This document shows, piece after piece, positions 52,213 through 61,236 of a DNA stretch of 64,000 nt; position 1 is the first letter of the stretch, and each line of letters opens with the position of its first letter. The notes under the pieces are model-generated. The model was not told where the DNA came from. It saw only the letters and a program-made list of their open reading frames with translations, and ran no database searches. Location: NCBI RefSeq assembly GCF_032490495.1, contig NZ_JAVYJB010000003.1:350787-414786 (forward strand), read 5' to 3'. The stretch comes from Pilosibacter fragilis. Lineage in GTDB: Bacteria; Bacillota; Clostridia; Lachnospirales; Lachnospiraceae. Both the position numbers and the translations under genes were made by a program.

Positions 52213-52941
52213 TCACTCATCCACATCCAGCAGCGTGATCACGATCCCGTCTGCCCCGATCTCCGTCTTCCTCTTCACGATATCCTCGATCTGCGCCCGT
52301 TCCTGGTCCGAGAGTGATGCCGCGTTCACCACAACATCCACCTTCCCGTCCGTGATGCTGACCACCGGGTCCACAAAGCCTTTTGCCTTTAAAAGCGTCT
52401 CCGCCGCGTTCTCCTTTTCCGAGATCTCCGTCATCCCGATGAGGTTCTGGATCGCCGTCTGCTTCTCCTCCTCCGAGATCTGGTCACTGTTGATGATCTG
52501 CATCAGAGTTTCCTTATTCTTTGCCCGGATCTGCTCCCTGCCAAGTTGGACGCCAGCTATGTACTCGGAGATCCCTGTTCCGCCGGTGAGCACCGCCTCG
52601 CCCGGATTCTCGATTCCCGCAGCCGCTGTCTCCTGCCCGGAAACTTCTGCACCAGCAGATTCCGCACTCTCAGGCATCGCCGCCACCTCATTTCCATCGG
52701 GCAGAAGTTCCTCTCCATCCCCGTCAAGACTCGCAATTTCCTTGAGCTTTCCATCATCCACCCCATTCTTCGCCTGATTCTCCGCCAGAATGTCCGAATC
52801 GGAAATATCCATCATCCCCGCCTCGTACACCTCTGCCCCCGCCACTTCCTTCTTCGACGAGTAATTCAGGTATCCCGCTGCCGCGATCATGACCGCCAGC
52901 GTCGTGATAATGATCTGATTTCTTCTGAAGATCCGTTTCAT
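52213..52941 (-). CDS. spoIIIAH: Stage III sporulation protein AH
   Basis: This 242-aa mother-cell membrane protein has an N-terminal anchor (FRRNQIIITTLAVMIAAAGYL) and a C-terminal YscJ/FliF-like ring domain (about residues 140-242, with KQTAIQNLIGMTEISEKE). It pairs with SpoIIQ across the two membranes to form the feeding channel. The linker is long and acidic. The ATG at 52941 follows AAGGAG. It ends the spoIIIA operon after a 130-bp gap from spoIIIAG. Confidence 0.94.
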   Translation of the reverse strand: MKRIFRRNQIIITTLAVMIAAAGYLNYSSKKEVAGAEVYEAGMMDISDSDILAENQAKNGVDDGKLKEIASLDGDGEELLPDGNEVAAMPESAESAGAEVSGQETAAAGIENPGEAVLTGGTGISEYIAGVQLGREQIRAKNKETLMQIINSDQISEEEKQTAIQNLIGMTEISEKENAAETLLKAKGFVDPVVSITDGKVDVVVNAASLSDQERAQIEDIVKRKTEIGADGIVITLLDVDE

Positions 52942-53071
52942 CGCAAAACTCCTTCTTTCCCATACTTTCATACTTCCATTCTATGATTCCAGGCTTGAAA
53001 TATACCGCTGTAATTCTCTCCTCTGTAAAAAACAGAACCCATTTTTGCCGATACTCTGCAATCCACTGCCT

Positions 53072-53701
53072 TTATTTCACCGCCCGCTTCATCACCTTGA
53101 TCTTATTCGCCGGAAGTCCTAAAAGCGCCTCCATCGCCTCCGAGATCTCCGCCCGGATCACCGCACTTCCGCCGCCGTCCGCGCTGATGACTACACCGGA
53201 GATCTCCGGTTTCACTTCCTTCTCCATCACCGGTGACTGGCTCTTCCCGTCAAGCACCGTGCTCTCTGACTGGTTCTCCTCCCTTATGACCCGTGAACTC
53301 CCGGAGCTGCTCCCACTCTCCTCCGTCACTGAGGACGTGCTGCTCTTATCCACATGCCAGATCCTCTCCTCCGAAGATTTCAACACCACCATCACATCCG
53401 CCTCCCCGACGCCATCCACACTCTTTAATAGTTCCCGGATCCGCTGCTCCAACTTCTCCTCGTAAGAACCACTCTCCTCCTTCGCTGCAGCTTCCTCCCC
53501 GGCATCTTCCAACGCAGTGCTCTCATCGTCCCCGCTGACATCCGCAACCACCTCCACCGTTCCAGCTCTCAATCCGGAATCCGTTGTCTTCCCATTCGGC
53601 AGTGAGATCACAAACAGCAGCAGCCCGGAACAGAATAGAAAAATCACCTTCTCCTTATTCCCTTTCAACATCGACCTCAATGTCCCGTTCTTCCACTCCA
53701 T
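53072..53701 (-). CDS. spoIIIAG: Stage III sporulation protein AG
   Basis: This 209-aa protein has a membrane segment (VIFLFCSGLLLFVISLP, about residues 19-35) and a C-terminal ring-building domain with YEEKLEQRIRELLKSVDGVG and SPVMEKEVKPEISGVVISAD. In B. subtilis SpoIIIAG forms a large ring in the channel. Its start overlaps spoIIIAF by 47 bases. Confidence 0.93.
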   Translation of the reverse strand: MEWKNGTLRSMLKGNKEKVIFLFCSGLLLFVISLPNGKTTDSGLRAGTVEVVADVSGDDESTALEDAGEEAAAKEESGSYEEKLEQRIRELLKSVDGVGEADVMVVLKSSEERIWHVDKSSTSSVTEESGSSSGSSRVIREENQSESTVLDGKSQSPVMEKEVKPEISGVVISADGGGSAVIRAEISEAMEALLGLPANKIKVMKRAVK

Positions 53702-54167
53702 AATAAGCTCCTATCTTCCTTCTGACCGAAGCGATCTCCGCTCCTGCCTGATTCTGCTCTCCCCGGACCACTAACTTCACATGGCTGAGATTCCCGGCAT
53801 CCGCCACCCGGGCCGATACGCTCACGCATTCCAGACCATCACTCTCTGCCATAGTCCGGATATCAGACTCCACCGCCGCCCGGTACCGCTCATAAAATCC
53901 TGCGATCCGCCTCTCATCCACGGCTCCAAGTTCCTCCTTCAGCGTCCGCACATCGTCCTCAAAGATGATCTTCTCAAACATGCCCGCTATCGCTGTCTCC
54001 ATCCCCGTGATCCGTGCAAGCGGCCCAAAAGCCAGCAGGATCATAACCGCCCCGGCAAACAGCCGCAAGTACTTTTCGTATTTCGGATCCGGCAGAAGAT
54101 TCATGACCATGGTCACGAAGATCATGTAAAAAACGATGTCTTTTACCCAGTTTTCAATCGCTTTCAT
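53655..54167 (-). CDS. spoIIIAF: Stage III sporulation protein AF
   Basis: This 170-aa protein has two N-terminal membrane helices (IVFYMIFVTMVMNLLP and YLRLFAGAVMILLAFGPL) and a small extracellular domain with VSVSARVADAGNLSHVKLVV, as in the family. It lies between AE and AG as usual. Confidence 0.93.
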   Translation of the reverse strand: MKAIENWVKDIVFYMIFVTMVMNLLPDPKYEKYLRLFAGAVMILLAFGPLARITGMETAIAGMFEKIIFEDDVRTLKEELGAVDERRIAGFYERYRAAVESDIRTMAESDGLECVSVSARVADAGNLSHVKLVVRGEQNQAGAEIASVRRKIGAYYGVEERDIEVDVERE

Positions 54168-54240
54168 GCCGCTCCTCCACTTCTCCGCTGCTGTTCACAT
54201 TTTGCACAGCCACCTTGATAATATGCAGTGTGACAACAAC

Positions 54241-55506
54241 TCATCCCGCATAGTACACCGCATTCGTAGAATAACTGATCACTGCGATGGTCACCGCAAA
54301 CAACGCCAGCGAATACCCGACGATTTCGAGTAACATCCCATGCCCCACGGCATTCTGCGCCATACATGCAGCCAGCCGCTTATCACATACAGGCTGCATC
54401 ACAGCCGCTGCCAGATAGTAGAGCGCCATGAGCACCGCCAGCTTCACCATAGGTACCGACGCCAGAAAGATCAGGACCGCCACCGCCGCGGCACCCGCCG
54501 TGTTCTTTATGAGAACCGCCGATCCCATCAGAAGATTTGACATTGCCCCGGCCCCTGCGCCGATTCCCGGAACCGCCTCGATGGTCCGCACGACCGCCGC
54601 GTTTTTCATGGCATCCGCCTGGGGCAGAACCAGACCCTGGATCAGGTGAAATCCCACAACGATACCGAACATGGTCTTCACGGTCCACCCCACGACTTTT
54701 CCCAGGAACTCCGTCATCACCGAGAACATTTCTTCCCGGAACAGATTTCCCACCAGGGAGAGCACCATGTAGAGCTTCATGATCGGCAAAAGGAATCCCG
54801 AAACCACCGCCTGGATCACGCCAATGGCCCCCAGCGTGAATCCGCAGACCGATGCCGATGTCACCGCCCCACCCGCCATAGTCACTGCAAGGAAATATGC
54901 CGGGAGCAGAACCTTCATGAACCCTAAGATATCCCCTGTGGTCTCCTCTGCGATGCGAATACTGGCAAAAAAGCTCGCCGCCAGGAATGTCTGCACGCAG
55001 ATACAGATCACGTAGGCCCCCGTCTCCGACAGCTGGCTGGAACCGAAAATTCCGAAAAAGCCGGAACATGCCGCCCCGCACAGGGACAAGATCAGGATTT
55101 CCGCTAAAAACGAGGTGTTTGTCCGGATCTCCGAGAACAGTGCGGAGACGATCCTGTCCTTTCCATATAAGAAGACGTTCTCCGCATCACCTTTCCGGAT
55201 CATGTCCATTAAGTCCCGGAATGTAAGTCCCGCTGTATCATCACCGCCGATCTGGTCTAAATACTCCTGGATTTCTGTAACGTCAATATCTGCTATCTCA
55301 TCATCCTGCTGCGGTTCCGCTCTCTGCCCGAAATCCACTGTTTCCGCTGTTGGCATTTGAATTGTCCACAATCCAGCCTGCCGCCCTGTTTTCTGTCTGA
55401 AACCGGTCTGCTCTGCGGCAAAAGCTGTCACCTCACTCTGTCTGATTCCCCAGAATATCCCCACAACAAGCCCCAGCATCAGAAATACATTTCTCTTCCA
55501 TCTCAT
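54241..55506 (-). CDS. spoIIIAE: Stage III sporulation protein AE
   Basis: This 421-aa multi-pass membrane protein starts MRWKRNVFLMLGLVVGIFWG (signal-like) and has a soluble region with EIQEYLDQIGGDD, then about eight hydrophobic segments. The start at 55506 overlaps the spoIIIAD stop as ATGA, so translation is probably coupled. A much longer frame upstream reads low-complexity residues and is a shadow of spoIIIAD. Confidence 0.94.
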   Translation of the reverse strand: MRWKRNVFLMLGLVVGIFWGIRQSEVTAFAAEQTGFRQKTGRQAGLWTIQMPTAETVDFGQRAEPQQDDEIADIDVTEIQEYLDQIGGDDTAGLTFRDLMDMIRKGDAENVFLYGKDRIVSALFSEIRTNTSFLAEILILSLCGAACSGFFGIFGSSQLSETGAYVICICVQTFLAASFFASIRIAEETTGDILGFMKVLLPAYFLAVTMAGGAVTSASVCGFTLGAIGVIQAVVSGFLLPIMKLYMVLSLVGNLFREEMFSVMTEFLGKVVGWTVKTMFGIVVGFHLIQGLVLPQADAMKNAAVVRTIEAVPGIGAGAGAMSNLLMGSAVLIKNTAGAAAVAVLIFLASVPMVKLAVLMALYYLAAAVMQPVCDKRLAACMAQNAVGHGMLLEIVGYSLALFAVTIAVISYSTNAVYYAG

Positions 55507-55889
55507 TCCATAAACACCTTCAATGTCTCCACCAGCGACAGCACCACCGGCGCGCTCACCGCGAGGATCGCCAGCTTCCCAACCATTTCCACCTGGGTCC
55601 CCACCGCAGAGTATCCGGCATCCTTGCAAATCCCCGACGTGAACTCTGCGATATATGTGATTCCCGCCATCTTGAATAACGCCGCCAGATACACATGCCG
55701 GATCCTGATCCCGTTTCCTATCTCCCGCAGGGTGTCCAAAAGCACACCCAGTCTTGCCAGACCAAGAAATCCGACTCCGATGGATGCCGCCAGAACCAGG
55801 TACACCGCGTACTCTGGCTTCAGCGGTTTTAACTGCGCCGCAAGCAAAACTGCCGTAAGCCCCAGAAGTGCCGCCTGAACTACCGCCAT
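55503..55889 (-). CDS. spoIIIAD: Stage III sporulation protein AD
   Basis: This 128-aa membrane protein has three to four hydrophobic helices, with the family stretch AALFKMAGITYIAEFTSGIC and KDAGYSAVGTQVEMVGKLAI. The ATG at 55889 follows AAAGGAGGG. Confidence 0.93.
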   Translation of the reverse strand: MAVVQAALLGLTAVLLAAQLKPLKPEYAVYLVLAASIGVGFLGLARLGVLLDTLREIGNGIRIRHVYLAALFKMAGITYIAEFTSGICKDAGYSAVGTQVEMVGKLAILAVSAPVVLSLVETLKVFME

Positions 55890-55903
55890 AACTCTCCCTC
55901 CTT

Positions 55904-56098
55904 TCACAGCGAAAACAGATTTTTAATTGTCTCAAACAGATCATAGATATACGGCACGATCCAAAACAGCACCAGGATCAATCCTGCGAGACTCGTGAGA
56001 AACGCCTGGTCCTCGCGCCCGCTGTGCTTCAACACCTGACACATCACCGACACCAGGATCCCCACCGCCGCGATCTTAAATATCAGATTTACCCCCAT
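55904..56098 (-). CDS. spoIIIAC: Stage III sporulation protein AC
   Basis: This 64-aa protein has two membrane helices (IFKIAAVGILVSVMCQVL; LAGLILVLFWIVPYIYDLF) joined by the conserved KHSGREDQAF loop. Length fits the family. The ATG at 56098 follows AAGGGGGAG. It lies 14 bp from spoIIIAD. Confidence 0.93.
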   Translation of the reverse strand: MGVNLIFKIAAVGILVSVMCQVLKHSGREDQAFLTSLAGLILVLFWIVPYIYDLFETIKNLFSL

Positions 56099-56108
56099 AG
56101 TCTCCCCC

Positions 56109-56645
56109 TTACGCAAAGAGTACCAGAATAAAAAGTCCTGCCGCCATTCCGAGAGACCGGTAAAGCTTCGTCCGGCTCTCCATCTCCTTCTTTAAGAACG
56201 CCAGGGAGTCATCCGCCTGTTCCAGATAGAACAGAATCGTCCGCTCCTGGGTCTTTTTGTCCGCGTAACCGAGATTTTCCCCCAGTGCCCGGAGTGCTTC
56301 AAGATCCTGTTTTCTTAAAGGAAGATCGTCCGGAAATTTTTCCATCTCTTCCTTCCATATCTCAGCAAACGCCTTCCCAGCTTCTTCCTCCATCCGCTTT
56401 TCCACCCGTAGGAAAAAGAATCCTGCCTCCGCCGCCATCCCGGAATTCCCGTCTGAAAACCGGCTGCCGATCTCCTTTAGCGCCTCCGGCAGCGTCTCGT
56501 TGGAGTATAGGATCCGCGCCTTCAGATAGACCGCCATCTGCCGGAAGATTCCAAGCATCTTTACCCGCATCTCCCACTCCCCCGCCAGCAGAAAACCTCC
56601 AGCTACCGCCGCTGCCGCCATGCACAAGAGTCCTAAATATTTCAT
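56109..56645 (-). CDS. spoIIIAB: Stage III sporulation protein AB
   Basis: This 178-aa protein has an N-terminal membrane segment, a helical middle (LKARILYSNETLPEALKEIG), which resembles the type II secretion GspF fold, and a C-terminal hydrophobic segment (MAAGLFILVLFA). It lies 43 bp after spoIIIAA and 10 bp before spoIIIAC. Confidence 0.92.
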   Translation of the reverse strand: MKYLGLLCMAAAAVAGGFLLAGEWEMRVKMLGIFRQMAVYLKARILYSNETLPEALKEIGSRFSDGNSGMAAEAGFFFLRVEKRMEEEAGKAFAEIWKEEMEKFPDDLPLRKQDLEALRALGENLGYADKKTQERTILFYLEQADDSLAFLKKEMESRTKLYRSLGMAAGLFILVLFA

Positions 56646-56688
56646 GTCTCATCCCCCGCCCACTCACGATCTATGTCTTGTTTAAACC

Positions 56689-57660
56689 TTAACTTCCTTT
56701 ATCCATTCGCTGAAAATTCACATCATAAATTCCCACTATCGTTCCCGGTCCCGGAACTCCGGAAAGAACCACATACCGGGAAAACACCTTCGCTTCCGCC
56801 AGTTCCCGCCACGCCGGCCGCTTCATGATATCCCCAACATCTGCACCATGGATCGTCGCCAGGATCCTGCACCCGCAGTTCATCCCATACTTCATCGCCA
56901 GGATCTCGCCTTCCCCTCCTGCCTCGTCCACCGCCAGCACCTGGGGCGCCATAGAGCGCAGCATCATGAGCATTCCCTCAGACTTAGGGCACCCGTCCAT
57001 CACGTCGGTCCTGGGCCCCAGGTCACACTGGGCAATTCCTCCAAAACACGCTGCGATCTCCGAACGCTCGTCCACCACGGACACATTCTTCCCCGCTCCC
57101 CATGTTCCCCCGCATGAAAGTTCCCGGATCAGGTCCCTCAAAAGTGTTGTCTTTCCTGCTCCCGGCGGGGAGATCAAAAGCGTGTCCAGAAATGTTTCCC
57201 CATCCATCAGGTACGGCAGCACGTTTTTTGCGCAGCCCTTTACCTCATGGGCAACACGGATATTTAAAGATGAGAGATCCCGGACCGTCCTCACATGTCC
57301 GTCCTCCACCACCGCTTTCCCTGCGATTCCCACACGGTGTCCCCCGCGGATCGTGAGGAATCCCTGGCTGATCTCCCGCTCGTAGGCGTACAGCGAATGC
57401 CTGGAACAGGTCTCCAGAATCCCGCGGATCAGCTCCTGGTCTGCAAGAACTACGCTCCGGTCTTCTCTTATCTCCAGCGACCCCATCTTTTTCTTTCCAT
57501 AACTTTCCGTCTTTCCACAGGTCCCATCCGAAAAAAGGAGGTTTTCCCCGCTTTCCAGCAGTATCATCACCGGTTTTTCCGTCCGGATTCTGATCTCCCG
57601 AATCGTTTTCCCGTCTGGAACCGCCTGTTTCAGCAGTCTTTCAAAAGTTTCCGTATTCAT
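56689..57660 (-). CDS. spoIIIAA: Stage III sporulation protein AA (ATPase)
   Basis: This 323-aa cytoplasmic ATPase probably powers the SpoIIIA-SpoIIQ channel and resembles secretion ATPases. It has Walker A in LLISPPGAGKTTLLRDL (about residue 165) and Walker B in MAPQVLAVDEAGGEGE. The family block LYAYEREISQGFLTIRGGHR lies before it. It heads the eight-gene operon. A sigma-E-like promoter lies at 57715-57743. Confidence 0.95.
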   Translation of the reverse strand: MNTETFERLLKQAVPDGKTIREIRIRTEKPVMILLESGENLLFSDGTCGKTESYGKKKMGSLEIREDRSVVLADQELIRGILETCSRHSLYAYEREISQGFLTIRGGHRVGIAGKAVVEDGHVRTVRDLSSLNIRVAHEVKGCAKNVLPYLMDGETFLDTLLISPPGAGKTTLLRDLIRELSCGGTWGAGKNVSVVDERSEIAACFGGIAQCDLGPRTDVMDGCPKSEGMLMMLRSMAPQVLAVDEAGGEGEILAMKYGMNCGCRILATIHGADVGDIMKRPAWRELAEAKVFSRYVVLSGVPGPGTIVGIYDVNFQRMDKGS

Positions 57661-57714
57661 CCCGCGCTCCTTTCTCCCCGTGTTCTGCCTGTCCGCCTTT
57701 CCCGGAATTGATAC

Positions 57715-57743
57715 AATATATGAACACCCCGGATTTTTATGAT
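57715..57743 (-). promoter_or_regulatory. Sigma-E-like promoter of the spoIIIA operon
   Basis: CATATATT (57722-57715) is one base from the CATACAnT -10 pattern. ATCATAA (57743-57737) lies 14 bases upstream. The mother-cell operon is expected to use sigma-E. Confidence 0.5.
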
Positions 57744-57756
57744 ATTTCTCGGAAAA

Positions 57757-57808
57757 TAAAAAAGCACATCCACCCAGTCAGTTTCACCTGACCAGACAGA
57801 TATGCTTT
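57757..57808 (-). terminator. Terminator after hom
   Basis: On the minus strand GCATATC and GATGTGC close an imperfect stem with an inner GTCAG/CTGAC, followed by TTTTTT. It ends about 30 bp past the hom stop. Confidence 0.75.
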
Positions 57809-57836
57809 CTAATTCCATTATTTCAAATACCGGCTG

Positions 57837-59129
57837 TTAATCCCCGTAAACCCTGATAATTCCGGACACCTCACGAAGCACGGACATGCCCTTCACGATC
57901 ATCAGCGCGTCATTGAAATGGCGCTCCAGAACGGAATCCGTGATCACAACAAGCTCTGCAACACCGTCCCTCGCGCGTTTCTGAACGACCTGGGCGATGC
58001 TGACATCGTTGTTTCCGAGAACGCCCGCAATGTTTGCGAGGGCGCCCGGCTTATCCGCGACCTGAAGACGGAGGAAATATCTCGATCTCGTCTCCTCGAT
58101 CGGCTTCACCGGATAATTCTTGTACGCCACGCCGCCGTTCCAGCCACAATTGTCGTGAACGATATTTCTCATGACGATGATGATATCACCCATAACGGCG
58201 CTGGCCGTCGGCATCTTTCCCGCACCGCGTCCCATGAACATCGCGTCATCGCAGGCCTCGCCGTGTACAAACACCGCGTTGAAGGAGTCGCGGACCGTCG
58301 CAAGCGGATGCTGCTCCGGGATCAGCATCGGGTGGACCTTGACCTCGATCTTTCCGTCCACCAGCTTTGTAACGCCGAGAAGCTTGATCACATAGCCGAA
58401 TTCCTTCGCGTAGCGGATATCATCGGAGGTGATCTTCGTGATCCCTTCCATATAGACATCGCTGAAGGTCACCTTGGAGTTGAACGCCAGGGAGGACATG
58501 ATCGCGATCTTTCGTCCCGCGTCGTAGCCTTCCACGTCCGCCGTCGGATCCGCCTCCGCATATCCAAGCTCTGTGGCCTTTGCCAGCGCTTCCTTGTAAT
58601 CCATCCCCTCTTCCGACATCTTTGTCAGAATGTAGTTCGTGGTTCCGTTAACGATTCCCATGATCTCCGTCAGCATGCTGCCCGCGAGGCTCTGCTTTAA
58701 GGGACGGATGATCGGGATCGCGCCTGCGACTGCCGCCTCAAACTGGATATCGCAGCCGCTGTTTTCCGCCAGTGACAGGATCTCCTGTCCATGCTCCGCG
58801 AGCACGTCCTTGTTGGCGGTAACCACCTGTTTTCCGGCTTCCAGGGCCTGCACGATATAGGTTCTCGCCGGTTCCACGCCGCCCATGAGCTCGATCACAA
58901 GCTGGATCTCCTCATCTTCCAGGATCTCCTGCCAGTTGTCCGTCATGATCTCCTTCGGGATCCCCGGGCGGTCCTTCTTTGTGTTCCGTACCAGGACCTT
59001 CTTAATTTCCAGGCTGGCACCGGTCTTCTGGAACATCTCATCCTTTAACATCTCGGCGAGGGCATACACGCCGCTTCCAACCGTTCCAGCGCCGAGAAGC
59101 GCCGCCTTGATCACATTTCTCTCTCCCAT
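57837..59129 (-). CDS. hom: Homoserine dehydrogenase
   Basis: This 430-aa enzyme reduces aspartate semialdehyde to homoserine for Thr and Met synthesis. It has an NAD(P)-binding site (ALLGAGTVGSGVYAL), the catalytic-domain signature near GYAEADPTADVEGYDAGRK and a C-terminal ACT domain (LRLQVADKPGALANIAGVLG), which suggests feedback control by an amino acid. The ATG at 59129 follows GAGGAG; the frame extends 17 codons upstream without a site. No thrB or thrC is adjacent. Confidence 0.96.
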   Translation of the reverse strand: MGERNVIKAALLGAGTVGSGVYALAEMLKDEMFQKTGASLEIKKVLVRNTKKDRPGIPKEIMTDNWQEILEDEEIQLVIELMGGVEPARTYIVQALEAGKQVVTANKDVLAEHGQEILSLAENSGCDIQFEAAVAGAIPIIRPLKQSLAGSMLTEIMGIVNGTTNYILTKMSEEGMDYKEALAKATELGYAEADPTADVEGYDAGRKIAIMSSLAFNSKVTFSDVYMEGITKITSDDIRYAKEFGYVIKLLGVTKLVDGKIEVKVHPMLIPEQHPLATVRDSFNAVFVHGEACDDAMFMGRGAGKMPTASAVMGDIIIVMRNIVHDNCGWNGGVAYKNYPVKPIEETRSRYFLRLQVADKPGALANIAGVLGNNDVSIAQVVQKRARDGVAELVVITDSVLERHFNDALMIVKGMSVLREVSGIIRVYGD

Positions 59130-59250
59130 GGTTCGTATCTCCTCTATCCCCGGAATAGCCGCATTAGTAACTGCAGACATCCGTCAGTCTTCTCTTTTAT
59201 TCTTCCATGACCGTGAGTCGTGGACATTTGTCTTTTTTCAAAGTGACGTA

Positions 59251-59279
59251 ATTATACTACACTACGTTAAAAAATGCAA
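59251..59279 (-). promoter_or_regulatory. Sigma-A promoter of hom, touching an M133 insertion
   Basis: TTGCAT (59279-59274), a 17-bp spacer and TATAAT (59256-59251). The -35 lies in the 8-bp duplication AAATGCAA made by the adjacent M133 copy, so the element inserted directly upstream of the promoter. Confidence 0.75.
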
Positions 59280-59412
59280 GTAACTATTCAGTACCTTCAT
59301 AGTTACTTGCAAAAATCCATTCCGGATCGGCTGCGCCGATGGGATTTTTGCCTTCCCGCTTATGTTATCTTACGGTCAGCGCAGCAAGTGCGCAGACCTG
59401 CTGAACAGTTAT
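59280..59412 (+). mobile_element. M133 element, copy C (133 bp)
   Basis: It begins GTAACTATTCAGTA and ends CTGAACAGTTAT. AAATGCAA is found on both sides (59272-59279 and 59413-59420), a perfect 8-bp target duplication. The inner stem reads ATCGGC-TGC-GCCGAT, two compensatory changes from copy B. It lies between hom and the DUF4272 gene. Confidence 0.9.
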
Positions 59413-59477
59413 AAATGCAATTAAAAAACACACCATAGATCTCTCCATGATGTGTTTTGTTACTGTGCTTTATCTCC

Positions 59478-60725
59478 TCACGTATCCACCGGCACATGGT
59501 CCCAGTCTGCCTTCTCCCCGGCTCCCACGAGCCAGTTTAACGCTTTATGGCGCTCAAAGACCACACCTCCGTCCATTCCCGCAGGCGCGGGAAGATCCCG
59601 CATCCTCGTATCGGTGCATGCCCAGTCCAGACAGAAGATCATATCGCAGGCATCGAGAAGTTCCTTCGCGCTCCTCGGCTTCGCCGCCTCCAGGATCTCC
59701 CTCATGGAGTGAAAGGCTGTCAGAAGCTGCGCCGCCTCCGCCACTGCGCAGAAGTGATCCGGGAAATCTAACGGCCCGTCGATCAGTCCCAGCGCCCACT
59801 CCATCACATACAGATTCTCGTACTGCCAGGAATAGGATATCTTCTCTGATTCTTTCGGATCCTCGTTGTGCAGGTAATTCCACTCCTTCAGGGAGAAGAA
59901 ATCATCCGCCCCGAACTCGTTGATCCGCTTCTGGATAAATTCCAATGCCTCTTTCTGGCTCATCTTTTTCGCCAGCATGGCCTCAGAAAATACCGCCACC
60001 AGCATGAGCGCCACCGCTCTCGCCGCGATCTCATATGGTGTCCGGCAGTCTGCCTCCGCCTCCGTCTCCAAAAGCGGGTAAAATACCGGAACATACACGC
60101 CCCGCGCCTCAAACTCTCTCCGGTTCTTCTCCCTGCGGTTCAACTGTTCCGTCTCGATCTCATTTCCCGGAACATAGCCCACCGCTTGATATGGCAGAAA
60201 CCGCTCCATCTCACTGTTTCCGTTTCCGTCCAGGATCAGCTTCTCCATGCCGGACGCATCCAGGCAGTAAAATCCCCTTTTTTCTCCCCTGAACGCCATG
60301 ACTGCACGAAGATCGGAAAGAACACGAAACAGTGTCTGCTCCATATTTCTCTTCGCGGCCTCCTCTGCCTCTGTCAGGAATTCGGACTCTTCCCCCTCGA
60401 ACACATAGTCCACCGAAACGATACTCTCGGTTCCTTCCAGCTGATAGAGAAGATTCGTTTTCACATCCACCACCGCGGTCTCGACCCTGGAAAAGTGGCC
60501 TCTTGCCCGGTCAGACCAGCTTCGGACCAGCTCCTGCTCCTCGTCACCCGCGCTCTCGCAGTAGATCCTGAGCGTCACATTCAGATTCCCATTGTGAAGT
60601 TCCAATCCTGTATCATGTGCGCTGCCCGGAACGTCAAAGGCGTCCCGCAGGCACTTCATGATCCGCTCCTGTGAAGATTCCTTGCAGAAAAGAAAGATCT
60701 TCCCCGCTTTCTGTTCCTCTGTCAC
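59478..60725 (-). CDS. DUF4272 domain-containing protein
   Basis: This 415-aa cytoplasmic protein has an uncharacterised N-terminal region (about 1-200) and a C-terminal DUF4272 domain (about 205-400). The DUF4272 region shows RTPYEIAARAVALMLVAVFS, then SWQYENLYVMEWALGLIDGP. No catalytic motif is evident. It is the last gene of a minus-strand run with GNAT and rlmH (31 bp from rlmH), which suggests co-transcription but gives no function. Confidence 0.82.
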   Translation of the reverse strand: MTEEQKAGKIFLFCKESSQERIMKCLRDAFDVPGSAHDTGLELHNGNLNVTLRIYCESAGDEEQELVRSWSDRARGHFSRVETAVVDVKTNLLYQLEGTESIVSVDYVFEGEESEFLTEAEEAAKRNMEQTLFRVLSDLRAVMAFRGEKRGFYCLDASGMEKLILDGNGNSEMERFLPYQAVGYVPGNEIETEQLNRREKNRREFEARGVYVPVFYPLLETEAEADCRTPYEIAARAVALMLVAVFSEAMLAKKMSQKEALEFIQKRINEFGADDFFSLKEWNYLHNEDPKESEKISYSWQYENLYVMEWALGLIDGPLDFPDHFCAVAEAAQLLTAFHSMREILEAAKPRSAKELLDACDMIFCLDWACTDTRMRDLPAPAGMDGGVVFERHKALNWLVGAGEKADWDHVPVDT

Positions 60726-60756
60726 TCGTTTTGCCTCCTTGCCAAGTCCCCATTTT

Positions 60757-61236
60757 TTACTTATGATATGGTTCTCCCTGGATGATCCGGTAACTCCGGT
60801 AGATCTGTTCCAGAAGAATGACCCGCATGAGCTGGTGCGGGAATGTCATCTTTGAAAAGCTCAGTTTATAGTCGGCCCGTGCCAGGACCTGGTTGGAAAG
60901 TCCTAAAGATCCGCCGATGATAAACACGATCTGGCTGATCCCCGACACACCCCATTTTTCTATTTTTGCCGCAAGTTCCTCAGAATCCAGCATGTTTCCG
61001 TTGATCGCAAGGGCAACGACAAAGCTACCATCCTTGATGTTAGACAGAATCCGCTCGCCCTCTTTCTCCTTGATCTGCGTCTCCACCGCTTCGCTGGCCC
61101 CATCCGGCGTCTTTTCGTCCGCCACCTGGACGATCTCCAGCTTACAGTACCGGCTCAGGCGCTTGGAATATTCCGCGATGGCGTCCTGAAAGAACTTTTC
61201 CTTGATCTTTCCGACTGTGATCAATGTGACCTTCAT
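60757..61236 (-). CDS. rlmH: 23S rRNA pseudouridine-1915 N3-methyltransferase
   Basis: This 159-aa SPOUT-fold enzyme methylates Psi1915 of 23S rRNA. Family blocks are MKVTLITVGKIKEKFF, FIIGGSLGLSNQVLARADYK and the C-terminal knot MTFPHQLMRVILLEQIYRSY. It starts inside the stop of the GNAT gene (ATGA overlap). Confidence 0.97.
   Translation of the reverse strand: MKVTLITVGKIKEKFFQDAIAEYSKRLSRYCKLEIVQVADEKTPDGASEAVETQIKEKEGERILSNIKDGSFVVALAINGNMLDSEELAAKIEKWGVSGISQIVFIIGGSLGLSNQVLARADYKLSFSKMTFPHQLMRVILLEQIYRSYRIIQGEPYHK

Noticed and set aside
55507..55944. N-terminal extension of spoIIIAE
   Set aside because: The extra 146 residues are Gly/Arg-rich shadow sequence of spoIIIAD in another frame; MRWKRN with the ATGA overlap is the proper start.
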